Of a stretch of 64,000 bases of DNA, positions 14,909 through 23,942 are shown piece by piece (position 1 is the first letter of the stretch; each line of letters starts with the position of its first letter). The notes beneath the pieces were generated by a model. The model saw only the letters and a list, made by a program, of their open reading frames with translations. It was not told the DNA's origin and did not search any database. The DNA comes from CBDBFH01 sp965204775. GTDB lineage: Bacteria > Pseudomonadota > Alphaproteobacteria > JAPOUT01 > G958296285. The DNA lies in NCBI GenBank assembly GCA_965204775.1, contig CBDBFH010000029.1, positions 186,001 to 250,000 on the forward strand, given 5' to 3'. Made by a program: the position numbers and the translations under genes.

Positions 14909-17047
14909 ATGATGCGTCAATACGAGCTGGTCGACCAGATTCGCGCCTACGACCCCAATGTGGACGAGGCGCTGCTCAATCGCGCCTATGTCTATGCGAC
15001 CAAGATGCATGGGGATCAGAAGCGGGCTTCGGGCGACCCCTATTTTTCGCATCCGGTGGAGGTGGCCGGGATTCTGGCCGGCCTCAAACTGGACTCGAAG
15101 ACCATCGCCACCGCCCTGCTCCACGACACGATTGAGGACACCGAAGCCACCCGCAAGGATATTCAGGAGCTGTTCGGCGTTGAGATTGCCCGTCTGGTCG
15201 AGGGGGTGACGAAGCTTTCGCGCCTGGAGCTGGGCTCGGACGAGGCGCGCCAGGCCGAGAATTTCCGCAAACTGCTGCTGGCCACCGCCAATGATGTGCG
15301 GGTTTTGCTGGTCAAACTGGCCGACCGGCTGCACAACATGCGCACACTGGAGCATATCGCCAGGCCGGAGAAGCGGCGGCGGATCGCGCAGGAGACCATG
15401 GAGATCTATGCCCCGCTGGCCGGGCGGATCGGGATGCAGGAGGTGCGCGAGGAGCTGGAGGATCTGTCGTTTCGCTGCCTGAATTCGCGCGCCCGCCAGA
15501 TGATCGCCCGGCGTCTGGACCGGATGGTGAAGGGGCGCGCGCAGCTGGCCGGGCGGATTGCCGCCCGCCTGCAAAGCGCGCTTCGCGCGCAGGGGATCGC
15601 GGCGCAGGTGACCAGCCGGGCCAAGCGCCCCTATGCGATCTGGAGCAAGATGGAGCGCCGCTCGATTGCGCTGGAGCAATTGTCGGATCTGATCGGCTTC
15701 CGCATCATTGTCGAGGAGGCCGCCGACTGCTACCGGGCGCTGGGGGTCGTGCACACGTCGTGGCAGACGGTTCCGGGGCGGTTCAAGGATTACATATCGA
15801 CGCCGAAGCCGAACGGCTACCAGTCGATTCATTCGACGGTGATCGGCCCCGAGCAGCAAAGGGTCGAGCTGCAGATTCGGACCCGCCGGATGCATGAGGC
15901 GGCGGAATACGGGATTGCCGCCCATTGGCGCTACAAGGAGGGGGGCGGGAAGAAGAATCTGCGCGCCGGGCCGCGCGCCGAGCCTTATGCCTGGCTGCGG
16001 CGGGTGGTCGAGATGCTGGAGCATGGCGGCAGTTCTCAGGAGTTTCTTGAGAACACCAAATTGGAGATGTATCAAGATCAGGTTTTCTGCTTCACGATCA
16101 AGGGGCGGCTGGTGGTTTTGCCGCAGGGCGCGACGCCGATTGACTTTGCCTATGCGATTCACACCGAGATCGGCGACAGCTGCGTGGGGGCGAAGGTGAA
16201 TGGCCGCCATGTTCCGCTGCGCACGCCGCTGCGCGACGGCGACGAGGTTGAAATTCTGCGGGCCGGGCATGGCGGGCCGTCGGCGGCCTGGGAGTCGATT
16301 GTGGCGACCGGCAAGGCGCGCTCGGCGATCCGCCGCGCGCTGCGGGCGCGGGCGCGCTCCGATCAGGCGCGGCTGGGCCGGGAGATATTGACCAGTTTGT
16401 TCAAACGGAACCGGCGGCGGCTGAGCGAGAAGATTCTGGAGCGCGCGCTGGAGGCCTTCGGCCAGGAGAGCGTCGAGGCGCTGCTGGTCGAGGCCGGTTC
16501 GGGCCGAATCGCGGGCAGCGAGATTCTGGAAACCGTCTATCCCCGCCCCCGCTCCGGCAGGGACGCGAAAAAAACCGCAATCCCGCCCTCTCCGGCCATG
16601 GCGGTGCCGGTGCGCGGCGCGCATGGCATGGCGGTCAAATTCGCGGAAGGGGCCTTCCCGCTCCCCGGCGAGCGGATCGTCGGCATCATGACGCCGGGCG
16701 AGGGAATCGCCGTCTATCCGATCGACTCGCCGGCGCTGGCCCAATTCGACGATGAGCCGGAGCGCTGGGTCGATCTGGCCTGGGACGCAGAACCCCGCGC
16801 CGCGCCGGCTTTTCCCGCCAGGATCGAAATGGTTCTGGCCAATGAAGTCGGCGCGCTGGCTTCGGTCAGCGTCCTCCTCGCCGACTATGAGAGCAACATC
16901 GTCATGCTTCAGGTGACCCGCCGCGATCCGGACTGCTACAGCCTGTGCATGGAGATCGCCGTGCGCGGCCTCAAGCATCTGAACCGGATTCTGACCGCTT
17001 TGCGCGGGCTTTCCGCCGTCCACGAAGCCCGCCGCCAGTCCGCCTGA
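14909..17047 (+). CDS. rsh: Bifunctional (p)ppGpp synthetase/hydrolase (RelA/SpoT homologue)
   Basis: Makes and degrades the stringent-response alarmone. The HD hydrolase domain contains HDTIED (H72, D73) and KLADRLHNMRTL. The synthetase domain contains FKDYISTPKPNGYQSIHSTV and ELQIRT with the catalytic Glu (E320). A TGS domain follows (VVLPQGATPIDFAYAIHTEIG), and an ACT domain closes the 712-aa protein (VLANEVGALASVSVLLADYESNIV). Both active sites look intact, which fits the single bifunctional Rsh of alphaproteobacteria. ATGATG start at 14909. Confidence 0.97.
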   Translation: MMRQYELVDQIRAYDPNVDEALLNRAYVYATKMHGDQKRASGDPYFSHPVEVAGILAGLKLDSKTIATALLHDTIEDTEATRKDIQELFGVEIARLVEGVTKLSRLELGSDEARQAENFRKLLLATANDVRVLLVKLADRLHNMRTLEHIARPEKRRRIAQETMEIYAPLAGRIGMQEVREELEDLSFRCLNSRARQMIARRLDRMVKGRAQLAGRIAARLQSALRAQGIAAQVTSRAKRPYAIWSKMERRSIALEQLSDLIGFRIIVEEAADCYRALGVVHTSWQTVPGRFKDYISTPKPNGYQSIHSTVIGPEQQRVELQIRTRRMHEAAEYGIAAHWRYKEGGGKKNLRAGPRAEPYAWLRRVVEMLEHGGSSQEFLENTKLEMYQDQVFCFTIKGRLVVLPQGATPIDFAYAIHTEIGDSCVGAKVNGRHVPLRTPLRDGDEVEILRAGHGGPSAAWESIVATGKARSAIRRALRARARSDQARLGREILTSLFKRNRRRLSEKILERALEAFGQESVEALLVEAGSGRIAGSEILETVYPRPRSGRDAKKTAIPPSPAMAVPVRGAHGMAVKFAEGAFPLPGERIVGIMTPGEGIAVYPIDSPALAQFDDEPERWVDLAWDAEPRAAPAFPARIEMVLANEVGALASVSVLLADYESNIVMLQVTRRDPDCYSLCMEIAVRGLKHLNRILTALRGLSAVHEARRQSA

Positions 17048-17070
17048 CGCCTCTTCCGCCGGGGTCTTAC

Positions 17071-17616
17071 ATGCCTGCCAGATCCAAGCCGGTGTCTCTC
17101 ATCCGCAGCCTGCGCGCCGTTGTCTGGCCGCGGGGCGGGTGGATCCGCATGACGCGGCACAGCATCCGCCGCCTGCGCCGCCTGCACGGATCGCCCCATG
17201 CCATCGCTTTGGGCTTCGCCGCCGGAGTTTTCGTTTCCTTTACCCCCTTTCTGGGGTTCCATATTCTGTTCGCCGCGCTGATCGCCCTCCTGATGCGGGG
17301 CAGCCTGGTCGCGGCGGCGCTGGGCACGCTGGTCGGCAATCCTTTGACTTTTCCCTTCATCTGGTTCGCCTCCTATGAACTGGGCGAACTGGCCCTGGGC
17401 CGCGCCGGAGCCGCCGGCGCCGCGATTCTGGAAAAGGCCGACCTTTCCTACCGCACTCTGTTCTCTCTTGATTTTAGCCTGATCTGGCCGATTTTCTGGC
17501 CGTTGCTGATCGGGGGCCTGCTGTTGGGCGCCGTCGTGTCGGTGGTCTCCTATCTGTCGCTCTATCCGATTATCCGGGCCTATCAGGCGCGCCGCCTCCG
17601 CCGCCGGGCTTCATAG
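17071..17616 (+). CDS. DUF2062 family membrane protein
   Basis: A 181-aa inner-membrane protein with about three to four hydrophobic segments. The conserved DUF2062 signature is present: SPHAIALGFAAGVFVSFTPFLGFH, then GNPLTFPFIWFASYELG. Function is unknown. Start chosen: ATG 17071, since upstream in-frame codons overlap the rsh gene. It sits 23 bp after rsh and 16 bp before pdxJ. Confidence 0.85.
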   Translation: MPARSKPVSLIRSLRAVVWPRGGWIRMTRHSIRRLRRLHGSPHAIALGFAAGVFVSFTPFLGFHILFAALIALLMRGSLVAAALGTLVGNPLTFPFIWFASYELGELALGRAGAAGAAILEKADLSYRTLFSLDFSLIWPIFWPLLIGGLLLGAVVSVVSYLSLYPIIRAYQARRLRRRAS

Positions 17617-17632
17617 AAAGAGCGGGGAAGAC

Positions 17633-18379
17633 ATGTCACGTCTGCGGCTGGCGGTCAATGTGGATCACGTCGCCACGCTGCGCAACGCGCGCGGGGGAGC
17701 GAATCCCGATCCGATTGCGGCGGCGCAACTGGCGGCGCGGGCCGGAGCCGACGGGATCGTCGCCCATCTGCGCGAGGACCGCCGTCATATGCGCGACGCC
17801 GACATCGCTGCGCTGCAGCGCGAGGTTCCCCTGCCGCTCGACCTCGAAATGGCGGCGACGGAAGAGATGACCGGGATTGCGCTTCGCGTCCGGCCTGCGG
17901 CCTGCTGTCTGGTGCCGGAAAGGCGCGCGGAACTGACGACCGAAAGCGGCCTCGACATTGTTCGCCTGCACAATCATCTGGCCGCCACCGCCGGGCGGCT
18001 GCAGGACGGCGGGATCAAGACGATTCTGTTTGCCGATCCCGACCCGGCCCAGATCGCGGCGGCGGCGGAGACCGGGGCGCGGGCGGTGGAATTGCACACT
18101 GGCGCATATTGCGAAGCCGCCGCCGCCGGAGACGAAGTTGCCGCCCGCAAAGAACTCGCCCGCCTGCAAGAGGCCGCCCGGCAGGCGGCAGAGGCCGGTC
18201 TGGCGGTTCACGCCGGACATGGCCTCGACTTCGACAGCATTGACGGCATCGCCGCCATTCCGCAGATTGAGGAGGTGAGCATCGGGCATTTTCTGGTTGG
18301 GGCGGCGCTGTTTGAGGGTCTGGAGGCGGTCATCAGGCGCCTGCGCCGCCGCCTCGACGCCGCCGGAGAAGCGGCATGA
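17633..18379 (+). CDS. pdxJ: Pyridoxine 5'-phosphate synthase
   Basis: Closes the pyridoxine ring from 3-amino-1-hydroxyacetone phosphate and deoxyxylulose phosphate in DXP-dependent B6 synthesis. The barrel starts with LAVNVDHVATLRNARGG; HLREDRRHM, DLEMAATEEM, VELHTGAYCEA, VHAGHGLDF and VSIGHFLVG follow in family order. 248 aa, normal. It overlaps acpS by 4 bp, as in many proteobacteria. Confidence 0.97.
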   Translation: MSRLRLAVNVDHVATLRNARGGANPDPIAAAQLAARAGADGIVAHLREDRRHMRDADIAALQREVPLPLDLEMAATEEMTGIALRVRPAACCLVPERRAELTTESGLDIVRLHNHLAATAGRLQDGGIKTILFADPDPAQIAAAAETGARAVELHTGAYCEAAAAGDEVAARKELARLQEAARQAAEAGLAVHAGHGLDFDSIDGIAAIPQIEEVSIGHFLVGAALFEGLEAVIRRLRRRLDAAGEAA

Positions 18380-18792
18380 TTCTGGGGTTGGGCAGCGATA
18401 TGATCGACATCCGGCGGATTGAGCGAACCCTTGGCCGCTTTGGCCGGCGCTTCACGGGCCGCGTTTTTACCCCCCTCGAACAACAGCGCGCCGCCCGCCG
18501 CCATGCGGCGGCCTCCTACGCCAAGCGCTTCGCGGCCAAGGAAGCCTGCGCCAAGGCGCTGGGAACCGGTCTGCGCCGGGGCGTCTACTGGCGCGATATG
18601 GGCGTCGTCAATGCCCGCTCCGGCCAGCCCGGCCTGCGCCTGACCGGCGGTGCGCGCCGCCGCCTCGAACAGATCACCCCCCCTGGCCTCGTCAGCCATA
18701 TCCACCTCTCCATGACCGATGACTATCCTTTGGCGCAGGCCGTGGTTATTATCTCGGCTGCGCCCCTTTCCCCTCCGGACAAGCCCGGATGA
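18376..18792 (+). CDS. acpS: Holo-[acyl-carrier-protein] synthase
   Basis: Transfers 4'-phosphopantetheine from CoA to apo-ACP. MILGLGSDMIDIRRIER carries the Mg-binding Asp, and RFAAKEACAKALGTG is the KEA motif with the second acidic ligand; VSHIHLSMTDDYPLAQAVVI forms the C-terminal strand region. 138 aa. It overlaps pdxJ upstream and lepB downstream by 4 bp each, so this stretch is one operon. Confidence 0.95.
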   Translation: MILGLGSDMIDIRRIERTLGRFGRRFTGRVFTPLEQQRAARRHAAASYAKRFAAKEACAKALGTGLRRGVYWRDMGVVNARSGQPGLRLTGGARRRLEQITPPGLVSHIHLSMTDDYPLAQAVVIISAAPLSPPDKPG

Positions 18793-19565
18793 CCGCACAG
18801 GACCAGCCGAATATGCGCCAAAGCGCCCAATCTCCCGTTGCGCGCGTCTGGCGGCAGATCAAGCCGCTCGCCTGGGCGCTGCTGGCCGCGTTTCTCGTGC
18901 GGGTGTTCTTCTTCCAGCCCTTCAGCATTCCCTCCGGCTCCATGCTCCCGACGCTCTGGATCGGCGACCACCTCTTTGTCTCCAAATACACCTATGGCTA
19001 TTCGCGCCACTCCTTTCCGTTGCCCGTGCCCTTCATCGAGGGCCGCCTGTTTGGCCGATTGCCGGAGCGCGGCGACGTCGTCGTCTTCAAACTGCCCGGC
19101 GACAACGAACTCGACTTCATCAAACGGGTGGTTGGCCTGCCCGGCGACCGAATCCAGATGAAGGACGGGATTTTGCATCTCAACGGCTCGCCGGCGCCGC
19201 GCGCGGCGCAGCCCGATTTCCCGGTGCGCGATTCCTTTGGCCGGATCAGACCTGCGCTGCGCCACCGGGAGACACTCACTCCCCGCGCCGCCTATGAGAC
19301 GCTCGACATGCGCCGCGGCGGCGAGAAAGACAATACGCCGGTTTTCCTCGTGCCCGGCGGGCATGTTTTCGTGATGGGGGACAACCGCGACAATTCCACC
19401 GACAGCCGCTCCCCCGATGCGGTCGGGTTTGTTCCGGCGGTCAACATTGTCGGGCGTGCGGAGGTGATTTATTTCTCGATTGCGCCGGGCGCGCGCTGGC
19501 TTCGGCCCTGGACGTGGCCGGCGCGGATCCGGTGGGGGCGGATATGGCGGAGCGTCGGCCCCTGA
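18789..19565 (+). CDS. lepB: Signal peptidase I
   Basis: Inner-membrane protease that removes Sec and Tat signal peptides. One N-terminal membrane segment (about residues 22-40) precedes FSIPSGSMLPTLWIGD with the catalytic Ser (S51). KRVVGLPGDRI carries the general-base Lys (K112), and VMGDNRDNSTDSR is the conserved box E. 258 aa. Its last 22 bp overlap the start of rnc. Confidence 0.96.
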   Translation: MTAQDQPNMRQSAQSPVARVWRQIKPLAWALLAAFLVRVFFFQPFSIPSGSMLPTLWIGDHLFVSKYTYGYSRHSFPLPVPFIEGRLFGRLPERGDVVVFKLPGDNELDFIKRVVGLPGDRIQMKDGILHLNGSPAPRAAQPDFPVRDSFGRIRPALRHRETLTPRAAYETLDMRRGGEKDNTPVFLVPGGHVFVMGDNRDNSTDSRSPDAVGFVPAVNIVGRAEVIYFSIAPGARWLRPWTWPARIRWGRIWRSVGP

Positions 19566-20254
19566 AGGGGCCGCAGGAGGCGCGGTCGCTGGAGGCGCTG
19601 CAGGAGGTTCTGGGATGGCGGTTTCGGGACAAGGCGCTGCTGGAGCGGGCGCTGGTTCACGCCAGCCGCCGCGCCGAGCGGGGGCATGACAATGAGTGGC
19701 TGGAATTTCTGGGCGACCGGGTTCTGAGCCTGATCGTCGCGGAAGATTCTTATGCGGGCGAGGGCAAAACGGATTTCGCCGTGATGGCTTCTTTATTCAA
19801 GCGAATCGTCAGCCGCGAGGCCTGCGCGCAGGCGGCGGAGCGCGCGGGTCTTGATCGTTATCTGGTTTTGGTACCGGAAATTTCGCGCGCATCGCTGCGC
19901 GGCTCGGCGATCATGGCCGGGGCCTGCGAGGCGGTTCTGGCCGCGCTCTATCTGGACGGCGGTCTGGAGGCGGCGCGGGAGTTTGTCCGGCGCTTCTGGC
20001 CTTCGCTCCCTGACGCAGAACACGCGCGCGGCGGCAAGGACCCCAAAAGCGCCTTGCAGGATGCAACCCAAAGGCGCACCGGGCTGGTTCCCTTCTACAG
20101 GATAATCGGGCAGGAGGAGGGCGAGAGTCCGGTGCGTTTTGTGATTCAGGTCGAGGCTCCCGGTCTGGGCGAGGCGCAGGGCGAGGGGCCGAACCGGCGC
20201 AGGGCGGAGCAGGCGGCGGCGGAGAGCCTTCTGCTCCGGACCGGAATATGGTGA
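19544..20254 (+). CDS. rnc: Ribonuclease III with an altered metal site
   Basis: Double-strand-specific endoribonuclease for rRNA and mRNA processing. NEWLEFLGDRVLSLIVAE is the signature (E51, E54, D58), and a C-terminal dsRNA-binding domain starts near residue 160 (DPKSALQDATQRR). The second acidic cluster reads SAIMAGACEAV: Gly126 occupies the position of the conserved Asp (Asp114 in E. coli), while the paired Glu (E129) is kept. Start chosen: ATG 19544, ten codons after an earlier ATG, overlapping lepB. The order lepB-rnc-era-recO is conserved, so this is the main RNase III gene. Confidence 0.93.
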   Translation: MAERRPLKGPQEARSLEALQEVLGWRFRDKALLERALVHASRRAERGHDNEWLEFLGDRVLSLIVAEDSYAGEGKTDFAVMASLFKRIVSREACAQAAERAGLDRYLVLVPEISRASLRGSAIMAGACEAVLAALYLDGGLEAAREFVRRFWPSLPDAEHARGGKDPKSALQDATQRRTGLVPFYRIIGQEEGESPVRFVIQVEAPGLGEAQGEGPNRRRAEQAAAESLLLRTGIW

Positions 20255-21126
20255 CTGCCGCGCGAGAGCGGCCCAGCGGCCAGGCGGTTTTGATCGGGCT
20301 GCCGAATGCAGGCAAATCAACGCTGTTAAATTGTCTGGCCGGGCGCAAGGTTTCCAGCGTCACGCATAAGGCGCAGACGACGCGCCGGGCGATTCCCTCG
20401 CGCATCGGCGGGGATTCGGCGGGGCTGACCGCAATCGACACGCCCGGGCTGACTGCCGGAGGCCGGATTGTGCGCCGCGCATGGCACAACGCCGCGCGCG
20501 GCGCGGCGGCGGCGGCGGATATTCTGGTTCTGGTGGTCGATGCCGCCCGCGCCCGCCATGAGGGGGCGCAGGCGCTGGCCCGCCAATTCTTTGGGGACGG
20601 CGCGGCGCAGGTGATCGTTCTGAACAAGATCGACCGGCTGGCCCGGCCCCGATTGCTGGCGCTGGCCGAAGAGTGGACGGCGATTGCGCCGCAGGCGCGC
20701 ATCTTTATGGTTTCGGCGCGGCGCGGCGACGGGGTTGAGGATTTGAAGGCTCATCTGGCCGCGATCATGCCGGAGGAGAAGAAAGAGCGGGGCGTGATCG
20801 CCCCCCTTTCCGAACAGGAGCAGGCCGAGGAGATCACGCGGGAGAAAATCTTTCTCCGCCTCCATGACGAGATTCCCTATGAGACCGGCATCCACACCGA
20901 ATCCTGGGAAAGCGGCAAGGGCGGCAGTTTGCGAATCCGGCAGGTTATCGAAGTCGCCCGCGCCAGTCAGAAGGCGATGGTGATCGGCGCGCAGGGCCAA
21001 TGCCTGCGCGCCATCGGCGAAGCCGCCCGCCGTGAAATGAAGGAAAGATTCGGACGCGCCGTGCATTTGTTTCTTTTCGTCCGCCTCCGCCGGAATTCGC
21101 GCAGAAAGGAGCGGGGAGCAGGATAG
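20248..21126 (+). CDS. era: GTPase Era
   Basis: Ribosome-assembly GTPase that binds the 3' end of 16S rRNA. G1 is GLPNAGKST (17-25), G3 is DTPG, G4 is NKID and G5 is VSA; KAQTTRR is the switch I segment. The C-terminal KH domain reads EIPYETGIHTESW and then VIGAQGQCLRAIGEAARREM. 292 aa. It overlaps rnc by 7 bp and ends 2 bp before recO. Confidence 0.96.
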   Translation: MVTAARERPSGQAVLIGLPNAGKSTLLNCLAGRKVSSVTHKAQTTRRAIPSRIGGDSAGLTAIDTPGLTAGGRIVRRAWHNAARGAAAAADILVLVVDAARARHEGAQALARQFFGDGAAQVIVLNKIDRLARPRLLALAEEWTAIAPQARIFMVSARRGDGVEDLKAHLAAIMPEEKKERGVIAPLSEQEQAEEITREKIFLRLHDEIPYETGIHTESWESGKGGSLRIRQVIEVARASQKAMVIGAQGQCLRAIGEAARREMKERFGRAVHLFLFVRLRRNSRRKERGAG

Positions 21127-21128
21127 GG

Positions 21129-21833
21129 ATGGAGTGGCTGGATCATGGCTTTGTTCTCTCACGCCGCCGGCACGGAGAGACCAGCGCGCTGGCCATTTTG
21201 CTCACCCGCGAACATGGCCGTTATGCCGGGCTGGTGCGCGGCGGCCTGTCCGGCGGCAAGGCGGTGCGCGGGATTCTGGAGCCGGGCAATCTGGTTCAGG
21301 CGCGCTGGCGCTCGCGCCTGGCCGAAAATCTGGGAACGTTTCGGGTCGAACTGCTGCGCGCCCATGCCGCGCGGATTCTCGACGACCCGGCGGCGCTTGA
21401 CCTTCTCGCCGCCGCCGGGGCGCTCACCGCAGCTTTGCCCGAGCGCACCGCCGCCCCCGGCACATTCCGGCGCTTCGCAGGTCTGATCGAGACGCTGGCC
21501 GCGCCCGCTTTGCGTCTTGCCGCTTTCGCCCGCTTCGAATTCACGCTGCTGGCCGAACTGGGCTACGGCCTCGACGCCGCCGGAGACCCCCGCCCTGCCT
21601 TCATCGCCGCCGACGGAAAACCGGCGCCCCCAAACCCGCCGGGCCGCATTCCGGGCGGCGCTTTCCGGCTGCCGGTTTTTCTCCACGACGAGGAATCTCC
21701 GGCCTCCCGCGCCGACATTCTCGACGCTTTGCGCCTGACCGGGCATTTTCTCGACCGCCATGTCTATGCGCCGCTGGGCCGGACGCTCCCCGTCCCCCGC
21801 CTTGCCCTGCGCCGCTCCCTGGAGCGCCATTGA
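21129..21833 (+). CDS. recO: DNA repair protein RecO
   Basis: Mediator of RecFOR recombination that loads RecA on SSB-coated DNA. The OB-fold N-terminus shows DHGFVLSRRRHGETSALAILLTREHGRYAGLVRGG, typical of RecO, followed by the helical domain (FARFEFTLLAELGYGLD). 234 aa, normal length. Last gene of the rsh-recO series; it converges on dctM with an 18-bp gap. Confidence 0.93.
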   Translation: MEWLDHGFVLSRRRHGETSALAILLTREHGRYAGLVRGGLSGGKAVRGILEPGNLVQARWRSRLAENLGTFRVELLRAHAARILDDPAALDLLAAAGALTAALPERTAAPGTFRRFAGLIETLAAPALRLAAFARFEFTLLAELGYGLDAAGDPRPAFIAADGKPAPPNPPGRIPGGAFRLPVFLHDEESPASRADILDALRLTGHFLDRHVYAPLGRTLPVPRLALRRSLERH

Positions 21834-21851
21834 ACTTTTTCTTGAGCGGGA

Positions 21852-23417
21852 TCATTGCCCAAACAATTGCTCCGGCAGCCAGGTTGCGGTTTGCGGAAAG
21901 AGGCCGATCAGCAGGAGGGCGATTATCTGGAGTCCGATGAAGGGGAGGACGCCTTTGTAGATCATCGCGGTTTTGACCTCCGGGGGCGCGATCCCGCGCA
22001 GATAAAAGAGCGCGAAGCCGAAGGGCGGAGTGAGAAAGGAAGTTTGGAGATTGATGGCCATCATCACGCCGAGCCAGACCGGGTCGATCCCCATCACAAA
22101 GAGGATGGGGGCGACGATGGGGACGACGATGAAGGTGATTTCGAGGAAGTCGAGGACGAAGCCGAGGAGGAACATGATTGCCATGACGGCGAGGAAGGCG
22201 GCGATTTCGCCGCCGGGGAGGGCGTGGAGGGCGTCGCGGACGAGGAGGTCGCCGTGCAGGCCGCGGAAGACGAGGCTGAACAGGGCGGCGCAGATCAGGA
22301 TCATAAAGACCATGGAGGTGATCCGGGCGGCCTGCCGGACGGCCCCGGTCAGGATTTGTGCGCGGTAGAGGAGGAAGAAACAGAACAGCAGGGCGGCGAA
22401 GAAGATGATGAGCGCCGGCCAGCCGATCAGGGTTGCGGCGAGGGAGAGGGTCTGGTCCAGCCAGGGTGTTTGGGGGTCGGCGGCTTCGAAGACTCTCGCA
22501 AGAGCGAGGACGGCGAGCGCGCCGAGGGCGGCTGCAACCGGCCATGCGCCTTCCGGCCTGCGCAGGGCGGCGATCAGCACGGCGCCGGCGGCGCCGACGG
22601 CGGCGGCTTCGGTCGGGGTGGCGAGGCCGGTGAGGATCGAGCCGAGGACGGCGGCGATCAGCGCGACCGGCGCGATCAAACTGCGCAGGAGTTGGAAATG
22701 TTTCCCCTCCGGCGCGCGCGCCGCGGCCTGAACAGGCGGCGCGCAGGCAGGATCGCGCAGGGCGCGGAAGAGTTGGTAGGAAATATAGAGTCCGGCGATG
22801 ATCAGGCCGGGCAGCAGCGCCCCGGCGAAGAGGTCGCCGACCGAGAGCGTGCGGGGCGAGAAGATGCCCTGCTCCAATTGGGCCTTCTGATAGGCGCTGG
22901 AGAGCGTGTCGCCGAGCAGGACGAGGATGATCGAAGGGGGGATGATCTGCCCCAGAGTTCCGGCGGCGGCGATGGAGCCGGCGGAGAGGGCGGGGTCGTA
23001 GCCGCGCCGGAGCATGACCGGGAGCGCGAGCAGACCCATAGTGATGACCGTCGCCCCGACGATTCCGGTCGAAGCGGCGAGCAGGGTGCTGACCAGCGTC
23101 ACGGAGACGGCCAGTCCTCCGGGGCGGTTTCCAAAGAGGCGGCTGAGGGAGTCGAGCAGGTCTTCGGCGATCTTCGAGCGCTCCAGGATGAGGCCCATGA
23201 AGATGAAGAGGGGAACGGCGATGAGGGTTTCGTTGGTCATCGCGCCATAGATGCGCGAGGGGAAGGCGGCGAGTTCGGCGAGTTGGAAGAGGCCCAGCCC
23301 CGCCCCCAGCAGCGCGAACCAGAGAGCGGTTCCGGCCAGCGTGAAGGCGACCGGGAAGCCGGCGAGCAGCAGCCCGCACACGGCAAGGAACATCACGACC
23401 GCAAGGAATTCGCCCAC
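21852..23417 (-). CDS. dctM: TRAP transporter large permease (DctM family)
   Basis: Twelve or more membrane segments forming the translocation channel of a tripartite ATP-independent periplasmic transporter, driven by an ion gradient. Conserved segments include MTNETLIAVPLFIFMGLILERS, GSIAAAGTLGQIIPPSIILVLLGD and GVMMAINLQTSFLTPPFGFALFYLRGIAP. At 521 aa it is longer than the usual 425, with an insertion in the middle (about 220-330) as in the large-permease subgroup. Third gene of dctP-dctQ-dctM. The substrate is not predictable; organic or keto acids are common. Confidence 0.92.
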   Translation of the reverse strand: MGEFLAVVMFLAVCGLLLAGFPVAFTLAGTALWFALLGAGLGLFQLAELAAFPSRIYGAMTNETLIAVPLFIFMGLILERSKIAEDLLDSLSRLFGNRPGGLAVSVTLVSTLLAASTGIVGATVITMGLLALPVMLRRGYDPALSAGSIAAAGTLGQIIPPSIILVLLGDTLSSAYQKAQLEQGIFSPRTLSVGDLFAGALLPGLIIAGLYISYQLFRALRDPACAPPVQAAARAPEGKHFQLLRSLIAPVALIAAVLGSILTGLATPTEAAAVGAAGAVLIAALRRPEGAWPVAAALGALAVLALARVFEAADPQTPWLDQTLSLAATLIGWPALIIFFAALLFCFFLLYRAQILTGAVRQAARITSMVFMILICAALFSLVFRGLHGDLLVRDALHALPGGEIAAFLAVMAIMFLLGFVLDFLEITFIVVPIVAPILFVMGIDPVWLGVMMAINLQTSFLTPPFGFALFYLRGIAPPEVKTAMIYKGVLPFIGLQIIALLLIGLFPQTATWLPEQLFGQ

Positions 23418-23426
23418 GGGCCGGGG

Positions 23427-23942
23427 TCAGCGGTTTCGCAGCAGGGTCTGCGCGCAGGAGATGGCGAGGCTGAGGCCCTGTGCGCCCAGCAGAAGGCCGG
23501 TGAGCGGTATGACGCTTTTCAGCAGATAGACGATCTGAAGGCCGCTGGTTTCGCGCGAGCCTTCGCCGATGCGCCAGGAGGCGGCGGCGTAGGGGAGCGC
23601 GCTGATAACGATCAGGGCGCAGACCGGCAGGAGAAAAAAGAGCGCCCCGCCCAGATCAATCAACGCCCGCCGCCGCTCCCCGGCCCGGCTGTGAAAGATG
23701 TCGACCCGGACATGGCCGTCATGCCGGAGCGTATAGCCCGCCGCCAGCATGAACAGCGCGCCATGCATATAGATGATCGACTCCTGCAATTTGATCGAGC
23801 CTTCCGAGAAGAAGAACAGAAGCATGACGGCGAGCAATTGCGCCAGGGTCATAAGGACGGCGAGCCAGGCGATCATGTGCCCGGCGGTTTGGTTGAGGCG
23901 GCTGAGCAGCGCGCCGGTCCGGGACGCCCAGGGCGGCATCAT
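23427..23942 (-). CDS. dctQ: TRAP transporter small permease (DctQ family)
   Basis: A 171-aa protein with four hydrophobic segments, the small membrane subunit that pairs with DctM. LRHDGHVRVDIFH is the conserved DctQ motif. Its start overlaps the dctP stop by 4 bp, and its stop is 9 bp from the dctM start. Confidence 0.9.
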   Translation of the reverse strand: MMPPWASRTGALLSRLNQTAGHMIAWLAVLMTLAQLLAVMLLFFFSEGSIKLQESIIYMHGALFMLAAGYTLRHDGHVRVDIFHSRAGERRRALIDLGGALFFLLPVCALIVISALPYAAASWRIGEGSRETSGLQIVYLLKSVIPLTGLLLGAQGLSLAISCAQTLLRNR

